A DNA stretch of 28,563 nt, from positions 1 to 28,563 of the forward strand of contig JAFAER010000118.1 in NCBI GenBank assembly GCA_023423895.1. Reading direction: 5' to 3'. This DNA is from Pseudomonadota bacterium. Its GTDB lineage: Bacteria; Myxococcota_A; Polyangia; Polyangiales; Polyangiaceae. The notes below the pieces were generated by a model. It did not search any database. It saw nothing but the letters and a program-made list of their open reading frames with translations, and was not told the origin of the DNA. The position numbers were made by a program, and so were the translations under genes. The stretch's first letter is position 1. The number at the start of each line of letters is the position of its first letter. Shown in pieces: positions 7,280 to 15,297 of this stretch.

Positions 7280-7894
7280 ATGATGGTCTTCTCCCGCGTT
7301 CTCTCGCTGCTCTCGCTTCTGCTCGTGGCGCTCATCGGGCTCTCGATGCCCGGTTGCGGTCGGCATTACCCGCCGCCGCCGAAGTTGCCGGAGCCGATCG
7401 TGAATCAGCAGGTCGGGCCTGGCGATCTCCTCGAGGTGTTCGTCGTCGGTGAGGAGAAGCTTCCGAAGGAGTACGAGGTGAGCCCGGACGGGACGCTCGC
7501 ATTCCCGTATCTCGAGCCCATCAAGGTGGCAGGCCTCGAGCCGCGTGAGATCGCGGCGTCGCTCCGCGACAGCCTCATCGAAGCGAAGTTCCTCGTGAGC
7601 CCGCAGGTCCAGGTCAAGGTCAAGACCTACAACTCGAAGAAGATCCAGGTCATCGGCCAGGTGGCGAAGCAGGGCCCGCTCCAGTACCAGGACGGTATGA
7701 CGCTCGTGCAGGCCATCTCGGCCGCGGGCTGGTTCACGCCGCTTGCGGACACGAATCACGTGCAGATCATCCGGCAGACGAACGGCGGCGCCGTGAACGC
7801 GATCGTCAGCGTGGATGCGATCACCGACAACGCCCGTCCCGACATCAAGCTCCAGCAGGGCGACACGATCAAAGTCGACCAGCGCCTGTTCTGA
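7280..7894 (+). CDS. short polysaccharide export (OPX/Wza-family) lipoprotein
   Basis: A 204-residue lipoprotein. The signal peptide ends in SMPGC with Cys26. The Poly_export motif is clear (VGPGDLLEVFVVGEEKL, residues 45-61, followed by VSPDGTLAFPYL), and one SLBB-like segment follows (KIQVIGQVAKQGPLQY, GMTLVQAISAAGW). E. coli Wza is about twice as long; this protein lacks the extra SLBB repeat and the C-terminal helix that spans the outer membrane. That is the expected form for OPX proteins partnered with a separate beta-barrel, and such a gene lies just upstream. It should cap the export channel for a capsule, exopolysaccharide or spore-coat polymer. The next gene begins 2 bases after its stop, so it is cotranscribed with asparaginase. 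Confidence 0.9.
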   Translation: MMVFSRVLSLLSLLLVALIGLSMPGCGRHYPPPPKLPEPIVNQQVGPGDLLEVFVVGEEKLPKEYEVSPDGTLAFPYLEPIKVAGLEPREIAASLRDSLIEAKFLVSPQVQVKVKTYNSKKIQVIGQVAKQGPLQYQDGMTLVQAISAAGWFTPLADTNHVQIIRQTNGGAVNAIVSVDAITDNARPDIKLQQGDTIKVDQRLF

Positions 7895-7896
7895 CC

Positions 7897-8901
7897 GTGC
7901 CCCGACTCCTCCTTCTGCTGACCGGTGGAACGCTCCTCATGACGCCCGACGAGGGCGAGTCGAGCGTGGACAACAAGCGCATCTCGATCGACGAGGAGCG
8001 CACGAGCCGTGACATGGTGATGGAGGTGCCGTCGCTCGGGCGCCTCGCCGAGCTCGATACGCGGCTGCTCTTCCAGATGGACTCGGCGAACATGCAGCCG
8101 TCCGACTGGCTCACGCTCGCGCGCGAGGTCCATCGCGAGCTGCCGAAGTACGACGGAATCGTCGTCGTCCACGGGACCGATACGATGGCGTACACCGCGA
8201 GCGCGCTGGCGCTCTTGCTCGGCCCATTGCCGAAGCCGGTTGTCCTCACGGGCTCGCAGAAGCCGCTCGTGGACATCCGCACGGACGCACGCCAGAACCT
8301 CGTGGACGCGGCGCTCGTCGCAACGCTTTCGGTGCCCGAGGTCTCGATCGTCTTCCACTCGCGGGCACTCCGTGGTGCCCGTGCGACGAAGAAGGATGCG
8401 TGGGGCTTCGACGCGTTCGACTCGCCGCAGCTCGCCCCACTCGTCGAGCTCGGCCTCGACATCGAGGTCGCGCCACACGTCCGCGCGGCCGGCGAGCTCG
8501 CGCCGCTCGACGATCGGCTCGAGCCGCGCGTGCTCGCGGTCCGTGTCTTCCCCGGGCTCGATCCCTTCCTCGTACGAGGCGCCATCCGAGCGGGCGTGAA
8601 GGGCCTCGTTCTGGAGGGCTACGGCACTGGCAACGTGCCGCGTTCGCTCCTGCCTGCGCTCGAGGAAGCGCGCGCACGCAACGTCCCCGTGGTGGTCGTC
8701 TCGCAGTGCCTGCGCGGGTTCGTCGATCTCGGCGTCTACGAGGGCGGAGCCATGGCCGCCGAGGTGGGCGCGATCTCGGCGAAGGACATGACCGTCGAAG
8801 CCGCCGTCGCGAAGCTGATGGTCGGCCTCGGTCGATACGGCATGGGCGACGCTCTCCGCGACTACTTCGCATCGAGCGTCATCGGTGAGCGCGACGCGTA
8901 G
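7897..8901 (+). CDS. ansA: type I L-asparaginase (AnsA-like)
   Basis: A 334-residue enzyme from a GTG start, only 2 bases after the OPX stop. It hydrolyses L-asparagine to aspartate and ammonia. The N-terminal catalytic motif LTGGT supplies Thr12 and the second signature VVHGTDT (residues 91-96) supplies the Thr-Asp pair. Further family features are the LTGSQKP stretch, RGARATK and FDAFDSPQ. It has no signal peptide, so it is cytoplasmic, as expected of type I. The length is normal. Its place in an export operon with cysteine synthase has no obvious functional logic and may be simple housekeeping cotranscription. Confidence 0.93.
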   Translation: MPRLLLLLTGGTLLMTPDEGESSVDNKRISIDEERTSRDMVMEVPSLGRLAELDTRLLFQMDSANMQPSDWLTLAREVHRELPKYDGIVVVHGTDTMAYTASALALLLGPLPKPVVLTGSQKPLVDIRTDARQNLVDAALVATLSVPEVSIVFHSRALRGARATKKDAWGFDAFDSPQLAPLVELGLDIEVAPHVRAAGELAPLDDRLEPRVLAVRVFPGLDPFLVRGAIRAGVKGLVLEGYGTGNVPRSLLPALEEARARNVPVVVVSQCLRGFVDLGVYEGGAMAAEVGAISAKDMTVEAAVAKLMVGLGRYGMGDALRDYFASSVIGERDA

Positions 8902-8914
8902 TACGATCGCGGCG

Positions 8915-9817
8915 ATGTCCAGCTCGCCTCGACGCTCCGTCCTCGACCTGATCGGCGACACCCCGCTCGTCGAGCTGCGCCGCGTCCCGTCTTCGGCGGG
9001 CGCGAAGGTCCTCGCGAAGCTCGAGGCGAAGAACCCGAGCGGCAGCGTGAAGGATCGCCCTGCGCTCGCGATGATCGAGGCCGCGGAGGCCGACGGGCAC
9101 ATCCGCGAGGGGAGCGTCATCGTCGAGGCGACGAGCGGTAACACGGGCATCGCGCTCGCGATGATCGCCGCGGTCCGCGGCTACCGCTGCGTGCTCGTCA
9201 TGCCCGAGGACATGAGCGTCGAACGGCGTCGCATCTTGCGGGCGTACGGGGCCGAGATCGTGATCACGCAGGCCGACGAGGGAATGGCGGGCGCGGTCGC
9301 GGAGGCCGAGCGCATCGTCGCGCGCACCGACGGAGCGTTCATGCCCCGTCAGTTCGACAACGCCGCGAACCCGGCCGTGCACGAGCGAACGACCGCGAGG
9401 GAAATCCTCGGCGCAGTGCCCGATCTCGCCGCGTTCGTGGCGGGCGTCGGGACGGGCGGGACGTTGACGGGCGTCGCCCGCGTGCTCCGCGCCGAGCGCC
9501 CGGGCGTCCGGATCATCGCGGTGGAGCCCGCGAAGAGCGCCGTGCTGTCGGGCGAAGAGCCGGGGCTCCACGCCATCCAGGGCCTCGGCGCCGGTTTCGT
9601 CCCGAAGGTCCTCGACCGATCGCTCATCGACGAGGTCGTCACGGTGACGGACGTCGCGGCCGACAAGATGGCCCGCCGCCTCGCGCGCGAAGAGGGGCTG
9701 CTCGTCGGTCCGTCCTCGGGCGCGAACGTCCACGTGGCGTGCGAAGTCGCCGCCAAGGCGTCCGGCCCCGTCGTCACCATCCTCTGCGACAGCGGCGAGC
9801 GCTACCTCCTCGGCTGA
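8915..9817 (+). CDS. cysK: PLP-dependent cysteine synthase (CysK/CysM family)
   Basis: A 300-residue enzyme that makes L-cysteine from O-acetylserine and sulfide. The start at ATG 8915 lies 13 bases after the asparaginase stop; an in-frame GTG at 8885 would overlap that gene. The opening LDLIGDTPLVEL is typical. The PLP lysine is Lys46 in NPSGSVKDR, the substrate loop TSGNTG is at 73-78, and the phosphate-binding GTGGTLTG follows. It ends GERYLLG, like CysK. Its length is between CysK and CysM, so the subtype is uncertain. It is convergent with the cytochrome gene, 17 bases apart. Confidence 0.92.
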   Translation: MSSSPRRSVLDLIGDTPLVELRRVPSSAGAKVLAKLEAKNPSGSVKDRPALAMIEAAEADGHIREGSVIVEATSGNTGIALAMIAAVRGYRCVLVMPEDMSVERRRILRAYGAEIVITQADEGMAGAVAEAERIVARTDGAFMPRQFDNAANPAVHERTTAREILGAVPDLAAFVAGVGTGGTLTGVARVLRAERPGVRIIAVEPAKSAVLSGEEPGLHAIQGLGAGFVPKVLDRSLIDEVVTVTDVAADKMARRLAREEGLLVGPSSGANVHVACEVAAKASGPVVTILCDSGERYLLG

Positions 9818-9834
9818 CCGGCGCCGCGCTCCCA

Positions 9835-11307
9835 TCAGAGCGCGAGCACGAACGCCAAGAGGTCCTTCTTCTCTTCTTCGGTCAGGCGGGCCTGGACGAC
9901 GAGGTTGAAGAACTCGATCGCGTCCTCGAGCGTGAGGAGGCGGCCATCGTGCAGATACGGCGGCGTGTCACGGATGCCTCGCAGCGGGAACGTCTTGATG
10001 GGACCGTCGGCGGTTGCCATCCGGCCGTTGATCATCCGCGGCGTGAAGAAGCGCTCGACCTGGAGGTCATGCATCGTGTTGTCGGTGTAGTGCGGCGGCG
10101 TATGGCACGTCCCGCACTGGCCCTTGCCGAAGAAGACCTCCTGTCCGCGGAGCTCCTCGACCGACGCTTTCTTCGGATCGAGCTTTCCCGTCACCGGATC
10201 GAGCTTCGGTGCTGGTGGGAAGTCGAGGATGTCCTGGAAGTCGGCCATGTTCGAGACCTGACTTCCGCGCTCGAGGACGTTGACGCCTTTCTTGGCGGCG
10301 CTCGCGAGGTCGCCGTCGAAGTAGGCGCCACGCTGCTCGAACTCGGTGAAGTCTTCGACGCTCTTGAGCGCTCGCTGCGAGCCGAACAGGCGCTGCACGT
10401 TCACCCCGCGCAGGGTCGGTGTGTCGACGCGGTGCCGGAACTGCTGCGGGCGCGCGTCGAGGGCGGGATGGGTGGCGCCGCTCGTCGACCCGTTGGAGTG
10501 GCAGTCGAAGCAGGCGACGCCGGTGCTCGGTCGCTCGGAGCGACGATCGTCGGTGAGGTTGAACTGCTGCTGCGGGAACGGCGTCACGAGCAACCGAAGG
10601 CCGTCGAGATCTTTCGAGTGGATGATGCCCTTGAAGATCTCGAAGAAGTTGTCCGTGGTGATGAGCTGCCCTTGCGAGACATCACCGAGGTCGGGTCGGG
10701 TGGTGAGGAAGACCGCTGGCGGGAACTCGGGGAGGAAGTGCTCCGGCAGATCGAAGTCGAGGTCGAAGCGGGTGAGATCGCGTCCCGTCTGCCGCTTGGT
10801 CTCTTCGATGAGATTCTTCGGGAACACCATTCCGCCGGCTTCGTGATGCGGATGCGGCAGCGGGAAGAACCCCGCGGGGAACGCGTCCCGTTCGCGGATC
10901 TGCTCGGGGCTCATTTCTGCGAGCGCTTCGAACGTGAGCCCTTCGGGGAGGCGCGTGCGCGCGCCGGCCTGCAGCGGCTTCTTGCGGAACATCAGCTCGC
11001 GCGAAGGCCGATCGGCGAGGTCGTAGCGCGCTTCGAGCAGGCGTTGCTGCCGCTTCATCACGTCGGCCTTGCCGGCCTTGAGGCGGTCCATCATCTTCTT
11101 GAAGTCGATGTTGTGCTCGCCGATGAGACCTGGCTGCGGCGAGGGATCGGGCTCGTTCAAGAACGCGTCCGGCGGGTGCGCATAGCGGCCGGAGACTCCC
11201 TGATGCGAGGTACCGGCGCCGTCGCCGCACCCGACAGCCGCAATCGCGACGACGAGCCGGGTCGAGACGGCGAGAAGCCTCGTCCAACGCGCTCCAAGTG
11301 TTGCCAT
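9835..11307 (-). CDS. di-haem cytochrome c peroxidase/MauG-family lipoprotein
   Basis: A 490-residue exported haem protein. The start at 11307 has GAGGAG 6 bases upstream and opens with a signal ending AAVGC (Cys27), a plausible lipobox. Two haem c sites are present: CFDCH (266-270) and CGTCH (398-402). The C-terminal half carries the family motif TPPYLHDGR (448-456) near the end, and DTPTLRGV (295-302) follows the first haem. About 230 residues precede the first haem, more than in classical bacterial di-haem peroxidases. Family members reduce H2O2 or catalyse long-range oxidations in the periplasm; the substrate here is unknown. The 281 bases upstream, before the crotonase stop, show no clear gene. 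Confidence 0.88.
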   Translation of the reverse strand: MATLGARWTRLLAVSTRLVVAIAAVGCGDGAGTSHQGVSGRYAHPPDAFLNEPDPSPQPGLIGEHNIDFKKMMDRLKAGKADVMKRQQRLLEARYDLADRPSRELMFRKKPLQAGARTRLPEGLTFEALAEMSPEQIRERDAFPAGFFPLPHPHHEAGGMVFPKNLIEETKRQTGRDLTRFDLDFDLPEHFLPEFPPAVFLTTRPDLGDVSQGQLITTDNFFEIFKGIIHSKDLDGLRLLVTPFPQQQFNLTDDRRSERPSTGVACFDCHSNGSTSGATHPALDARPQQFRHRVDTPTLRGVNVQRLFGSQRALKSVEDFTEFEQRGAYFDGDLASAAKKGVNVLERGSQVSNMADFQDILDFPPAPKLDPVTGKLDPKKASVEELRGQEVFFGKGQCGTCHTPPHYTDNTMHDLQVERFFTPRMINGRMATADGPIKTFPLRGIRDTPPYLHDGRLLTLEDAIEFFNLVVQARLTEEEKKDLLAFVLAL

Positions 11308-11588
11308 GACGATCTCCTCGAGCCCACGCGCGTGCTCGAGCGCACGAAGGACGACGCGGCTCTTGCGGTGGCGGACGTCGCAACAGCAACCACCGTTCCC
11401 GTTCGATGTCCGGGTGACCGTGACGAGATCCCTGTGTGCGAGGAACGTGGCGGGGGCGACGCGGGTCGTTCGCGCCGGACGGGTCACGCCTGCTGGTCCA
11501 CCCATTCACGCGAGCGTGGCGAGAACGAACGTCGACCGATCACGTCGCCGGCGCGGAGCGCGCGGCTCACTTCATGAGGCGGCGGAGC

Positions 11589-12374
11589 TCAGGCTCCCTT
11601 GAACTCGGGCGGCCGCTTCTGCGTCCAGGCCATGATCCCCTCCATCACGTCCTGGGAACGAAGCAGTCGGAGCTGGCCCTCGCGTTCGCGGCGGAGCGCG
11701 GCCTCCAGATCGCCGAGGCTGGCGTAGACCGACTGTTTGAGCGCGGCGTAGGCGAGGGGAGGGCCCTTCTCGAGCCGACGAGCGAGCTCGATCGTGGCCG
11801 GCATGAGCTGGTCCGGCGCAACACACGCAGCGAGGATCCCGAGCGTGTCGAGCTCTCTCGCCTCCAGCTTGTCGGACAGGAGCATCGCCTTGAGCGCGCG
11901 GGCCGTGCCGACGAGTCGTGGCAGCCAGAACGTTCCGCCACCGTCCGGCATGAGCCCGATGTCGACGAACTTCTCCTGCACGTAGGCCGCGGTCGAGGCG
12001 ACGCGGAGATCGCACGCGAGCGCCATGTCGGCTCCGAAGCCGACGGCGGCGCCGTCGAGCGCAGCAACGACCGGCTTCGGGCAACGGACGATCGCGCGGA
12101 TGACCGCGTGGAAGACGTCCATGTACGACTCGAGATGATCGAAGAGCTCCGGATCTTCCGCCAGCGTCCGTCGAAGATCGGCACCGGCGCAGAAGTGGCC
12201 GCCGGCCCCGGTGAGGACGACGCAGCGCACGGACGCATCCTGGGCGGCCTCGTCGAGCGCGGAGGTGACGCGTTCGAGCACCGTTCTCGTCAACGCGTTG
12301 CGCGCCTCGGGTCGGTTCAGCGTGATCACGGTCGTACGACCGTTCTTGTCGACGAGGACCTCGTGAGAGCTCAT
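11589..12374 (-). CDS. enoyl-CoA hydratase/isomerase family protein, PaaG-like
   Basis: A 261-residue crotonase. The start at 12374 overlaps the stop of the upstream permease by four bases (ATGA) and has AAGG 6 bases upstream. The oxyanion-hole segments FCAGADL (61-67) and DGAAVGFGADMALACDLRVAS (107 onward) are intact. At the catalytic acid region it reads VDIGLMPDGGGTFWLPRL, the form seen in PaaG-type isomerases with Asp where true hydratases have Glu. It therefore probably acts on an acyl-CoA as an isomerase or hydratase in fatty-acid or aromatic catabolism. The substrate is not determined. Confidence 0.9.
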   Translation of the reverse strand: MSSHEVLVDKNGRTTVITLNRPEARNALTRTVLERVTSALDEAAQDASVRCVVLTGAGGHFCAGADLRRTLAEDPELFDHLESYMDVFHAVIRAIVRCPKPVVAALDGAAVGFGADMALACDLRVASTAAYVQEKFVDIGLMPDGGGTFWLPRLVGTARALKAMLLSDKLEARELDTLGILAACVAPDQLMPATIELARRLEKGPPLAYAALKQSVYASLGDLEAALRREREGQLRLLRSQDVMEGIMAWTQKRPPEFKGA

Positions 12375-13597
12375 GGCTTGCCTTTCGCTACGATCACGCG
12401 TGCTGGACCGCCTGCGGAGGTCGGCGGTGTCACGGAGGAGGCGGCGTCTACCGTCGTCGCCGCGGCCGGTCGCGTGACCGCACGCGCCATCTCGCCGCCG
12501 GGCGGACGATTGTAGAACGCGGACGCGAGATACGCCTTCACGCCGCGCTGGATGAGGATCTTGCCAACTGCGCCGAGCGGGACCGCGAGGAGCACGCCGA
12601 GGAAGCCGAAGAGGGAACCGGCCGCCATCATCGTGAGGATCACCTCGAGCGGCGCGAGGCCGACCGAGCGACCCACGATACGCGGCGTGATGACCATGCC
12701 GTCGATGATCTGCACGCCGCCCATCACCGCGACCACGCCGACGATCGTTCCGACGCCCTGCCAGTCGAGCACCGCCATGAACAGCGCCGTGAGGAGGCCG
12801 AGCGTGAAGCCCACGTACGGGACGAAGGCGAGCATGCCGGTCATCACGCCGATCGGCACGGCGAGTCGGATGTCGACGATACGGAGGCCGGTCGCGTAGA
12901 GCGCGGCGAGGACCACGTTGGCCGTGAGCTGGCCGCGGACGTAGCCGGAGAGCGTTTTGTGGATGTCCCGCGCGACCGAGGAAATCGCCGGCGTCCAGCG
13001 GCGCGGGATCAGCTGCTCGACCCGGTCGACGATGCGGTCGAAGTCGATGAGGAGGTAGAGCGCGAAGACGGGCACGATCAGCGCCGAGAGCGCGACGCCG
13101 ACGTAGCCGAGGGTGCCGAACAGCGCCGTCCGAGCCGTTTCCATCGTGGCGCTCCCCTGGAGCCGCTCGTTCAACACCTTCGAAAGGTCGTTCATCGAGT
13201 GGGGGAGCTTGATGTGCAGCGTCGTCGCGAACCACGGCTCCGCGCGCGCCTGGAGGCGTCTCAGCTTCTCCGGGAGGGTGGCACTCGCATCGGTCACCTC
13301 GTCGACGAACAGCGGGATCGCGTAGATGAGGATGACCGTGAAGAGGCCTGCGATGCCGAGCATCACGAGGATCGCGCCGAGCGGACGCGGTACGCGCAGC
13401 GCCTCGAGCCGATCGACGAACGGATCGAGCGCGTACGCGAGGAGGAAGGCGAGAAAGAGCGGTACGAGGACGCCCCGCAGGACGTACGCGAGGCCGAGCA
13501 CCAGCACGACCGCGAGGAAGATCATCTTCCGGCGGAAGCTGGTTCCAGGCTCCTTCGTCGACGCTGCTCCGTCAGCCACAGGCGCCTCTTTCGCCAA
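12371..13597 (-). CDS. AI-2E family (PF01594, UPF0118) membrane transporter
   Basis: A 408-residue polytopic membrane protein. It has the usual N-terminal pair of helices (MIFLAVVLVLGLAYVL, LVPLFLAFLLAYALDPFVDRLE), a long cytoplasmic or periplasmic loop and a C-terminal block of helices with VPYVGFTLGLL and the conserved IIDGMVITPRIVGRSVGL, typical of the family. The longest frame starts with TTG (13597); a GTG seven codons in is an alternative. The C-terminus has an Ala/Thr/Pro-rich tail. Family members include the TqsA autoinducer exporter and Na+/H+ antiporters, so the name does not prove a role in AI-2 transport. It is coupled to the crotonase by a 4-base overlap. A heptamer array lies about 30 bases upstream of its start. 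Confidence 0.9.
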   Translation of the reverse strand: MAKEAPVADGAASTKEPGTSFRRKMIFLAVVLVLGLAYVLRGVLVPLFLAFLLAYALDPFVDRLEALRVPRPLGAILVMLGIAGLFTVILIYAIPLFVDEVTDASATLPEKLRRLQARAEPWFATTLHIKLPHSMNDLSKVLNERLQGSATMETARTALFGTLGYVGVALSALIVPVFALYLLIDFDRIVDRVEQLIPRRWTPAISSVARDIHKTLSGYVRGQLTANVVLAALYATGLRIVDIRLAVPIGVMTGMLAFVPYVGFTLGLLTALFMAVLDWQGVGTIVGVVAVMGGVQIIDGMVITPRIVGRSVGLAPLEVILTMMAAGSLFGFLGVLLAVPLGAVGKILIQRGVKAYLASAFYNRPPGGEMARAVTRPAAATTVDAASSVTPPTSAGGPARVIVAKGKP

Positions 13598-13627
13598 GGC
13601 TCTTCACGGATCGAGCGTATCAGGGAT

Positions 13628-13662
13628 CTGGCTCCAGGCTCCAGGACCAGGCTCCGGGTCCG
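13628..13662. repeat. heptamer array, locus 2 left arm (GGCTCCA-type)
   Basis: Units GGCTCCA, GGCTCCA, GGACCA, GGCTCCG and GGTCCG run from 13630, next to a 12-bp palindrome GGGTCCGGACCC (13656-13667). The segment 13628-13646 is a perfect 19-bp inverted match to 14249-14267. It lies in the divergent gap between the AI-2E and acetyltransferase genes. Confidence 0.9.
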
Positions 13663-13720
13663 GACCCACCGCACGAAGTCGGCTTGCTCGCAGCCCTTCA
13701 GCGACTAGCCTGGAGTCTCG

Positions 13721-14164
13721 ATGATGTTCACGGTGCGACGGCTCGGGCAGGGCGACATCGAGACAGCGAAGGTCCTCTTCACGGTGATGGCCGCGGTGTT
13801 CGGCGAGTCGACGGCGCCGCTCAGCGACGGCTATCTCGCGAAGGTCCTCGCCCGGCCGGACTTCTGGGCGTTCGCCGCGTTCCACGGCGAAGAGATCATC
13901 GGGGGCCTCACCGCGCACACCTTGCCGATGACCCGCGAGGAGCGCTCGGAGATCTTCCTCTACGACATCGCCGTGCGCGAGGACCGCCAGCGGCGCGGCA
14001 TCGGCCGGCGCCTCGTCGGCGCGCTCCGCGACGCGGCGGCGAGGGAGGGGATCTACGACGTCTTCGTCCCGGCCGACGACGAGGACGAGCACGCCCTCGA
14101 TTTCTACCGCGCCCTCGGCGGCGAGCCGGTGAAGGTCACCATCTTCACGTTCACGAAGGAGTGA
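13721..14164 (+). CDS. AAC(3)-I-like GNAT N-acetyltransferase
   Basis: A 147-residue GNAT enzyme. GGAG lies 5 bases before ATG 13721. The acetyl-CoA loop is QRRGIG (90-95), within SEIFLYDIAVREDRQRRGIG. The whole protein follows the AAC(3)-I aminoglycoside acetyltransferase pattern: an N-terminal RLGQGD, FAAFHGEEIIGGLTAHTLP, SEIFLYDIAV, a following helix, then IYDVFVPADDEDEHALDFYRALGG. AAC(3)-I enzymes acetylate gentamicin-type aminoglycosides at the 3-amino group. Chromosomal homologues are common in soil bacteria and may act on other amines, so resistance is not shown. The gene stands alone between MazG and AI-2E and is bracketed by inverted heptamer arrays. Confidence 0.85.
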   Translation: MMFTVRRLGQGDIETAKVLFTVMAAVFGESTAPLSDGYLAKVLARPDFWAFAAFHGEEIIGGLTAHTLPMTREERSEIFLYDIAVREDRQRRGIGRRLVGALRDAAAREGIYDVFVPADDEDEHALDFYRALGGEPVKVTIFTFTKE

Positions 14165-14248
14165 CACCGAAAGCGCGGCGACGATCGAAGGCTGCCGTCG
14201 CGCAGACGTCAGCCGGTCGTCCGAACGCGGGAGCGCTGGACCCCAACC

Positions 14249-14272
14249 TCCTGGAGCCTGGAGCCAGGAGCC
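14249..14272. repeat. heptamer array, locus 2 right arm (TGGAGCC-type)
   Basis: Units TGGAGCC, TGGAGCC and AGGAGCC (14252-14272) lie 23 bases before the MazG start. With 13628-13646 they make a 19-bp perfect inverted repeat that encloses the AAC(3)-I-like gene. Polarity is the same as at loci 1 and 3. Confidence 0.9.
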
Positions 14273-14295
14273 TCTCTCTGTGGTAATTCCCGCGC

Positions 14296-15288
14296 ATGTC
14301 CGACGACGCGCCGCCCTCCGAGTTGCCCCGCTTCGACGAGCACGCGCCTCGGTCCGTGCCGCCGCTCGAGCTCCAGGACGGCGCCACGCTGGCGCGCCTC
14401 GTCGGCGTCATGCGCCGGCTGCTCGGCCCGGGTGGATGCCCGTGGGACCGCGAGCAGACGTTCGAGACGACGCGCAAGTTCGTCCTCGAGGAGGCCTGCG
14501 AGGTCATCGACGCGATCGACTCGGGTGACAAGAGCGCGCTGCGCGAGGAGCTCGGCGACCTCGTCCTCCAGGTCGTCTTCCTGTCCGAGCTCGCCCGGAA
14601 GGAGAAGTCCTTCGGCATCGACGACGCCATCGCCGGCATCGTCGACAAGCTCGTCACGCGCCATCCGCACGTGTTCGGCGACCTCGACGCCGAGACCGCC
14701 GACGAGGTGCTCCGCAACTGGGAGCAGATCAAGGCGCGCGAGAAGAAGGACCGCGGCATCCTCGGCGGCGTTCCGCGGAGCCTGCCAGCGCTGGTCCGTG
14801 CTCAGGCGATCGGCGAGAAGGTCCGGCGCGTCGGGTTCGACTGGGCGGACGCGAAAGGCTCGCGCGAGAAGGTCGCCGAGGAGCTCGGCGAGCTCGACCG
14901 TGCGATCGAAGCCGGCGACTCCTCGGCGATCGAAGAGGAGATGGGGGACGTCCTGTTCGCCCTCGTGAACCTCTCCCGTCACGTGAAGCTCGATGCCGAG
15001 GGGGCGCTCCGACGGACGATCGACAAGTTCACCGCTCGTTTTGCGCACGTCGAGGCGCGCGTGAAGGCCGAGCACGGCGGCTGGGGCGGACCGAACGGCG
15101 ATCAGCCGAACCTTCCGCTCGAGGTGCTCGATCGCTACTGGGAGGAGGCGAAGGCCATGCGCGCGAACCCGGCGCCGCACGGCGTCGCGGCGAAGGACGC
15201 GGTTCCGGCCACCACGCCGTCCGAGCACGAGGACGATGCCGCGTCCGAGATGCGTCCCGACGGCCCGAGCCGCGGCAATCCGAGGTAG
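14296..15288 (+). CDS. mazG: nucleoside triphosphate pyrophosphohydrolase MazG
   Basis: A 330-residue enzyme that hydrolyses (d)NTPs to monophosphates and pyrophosphate, with roles in nucleotide-pool cleaning and ppGpp control. The N-terminal MazG domain starts at LVGVMRRLLGPGGCPWDREQT. The metal-binding EExxE (EEACE, 65-69) and EExxD (EELGD, 84-88) motifs are intact. The second MazG domain (residues about 170-250) repeats them as EELGE and EEEMGD. E. coli MazG is about 263 residues; here about 30 residues are added at the N-terminus and about 60 at the C-terminus, both low in complexity and acidic. The start at 14296 follows the heptamer array and has no strong ribosome binding site. The rlmN start follows 9 bases after its stop. 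Confidence 0.93.
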   Translation: MSDDAPPSELPRFDEHAPRSVPPLELQDGATLARLVGVMRRLLGPGGCPWDREQTFETTRKFVLEEACEVIDAIDSGDKSALREELGDLVLQVVFLSELARKEKSFGIDDAIAGIVDKLVTRHPHVFGDLDAETADEVLRNWEQIKAREKKDRGILGGVPRSLPALVRAQAIGEKVRRVGFDWADAKGSREKVAEELGELDRAIEAGDSSAIEEEMGDVLFALVNLSRHVKLDAEGALRRTIDKFTARFAHVEARVKAEHGGWGGPNGDQPNLPLEVLDRYWEEAKAMRANPAPHGVAAKDAVPATTPSEHEDDAASEMRPDGPSRGNPR

Positions 15289-15297
15289 GATCACCGC

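Noticed and set aside
11308..11505. N-terminal extension of the cytochrome with a CCC motif
   Set aside because: It lies before a proper start with GAGGAG and lipoprotein signal at 11307, and the extra residues have no coding character.
11308..13235. A 548-codon minus-strand frame fusing the crotonase to an upstream extension
   Set aside because: The extension is a shadow of the AI-2E gene in another frame. The crotonase has its own ATG at 12374 with a ribosome binding site and a 4-base overlap. The 281-base gap 11308-11588 also shows no gene.
13721..14164. AAC(3)-I-like gene as a recently acquired resistance cassette
   Set aside because: No integrase, attC site or transposase is visible, and base composition matches the neighbours. 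The flanking repeats are recorded as an open question instead.
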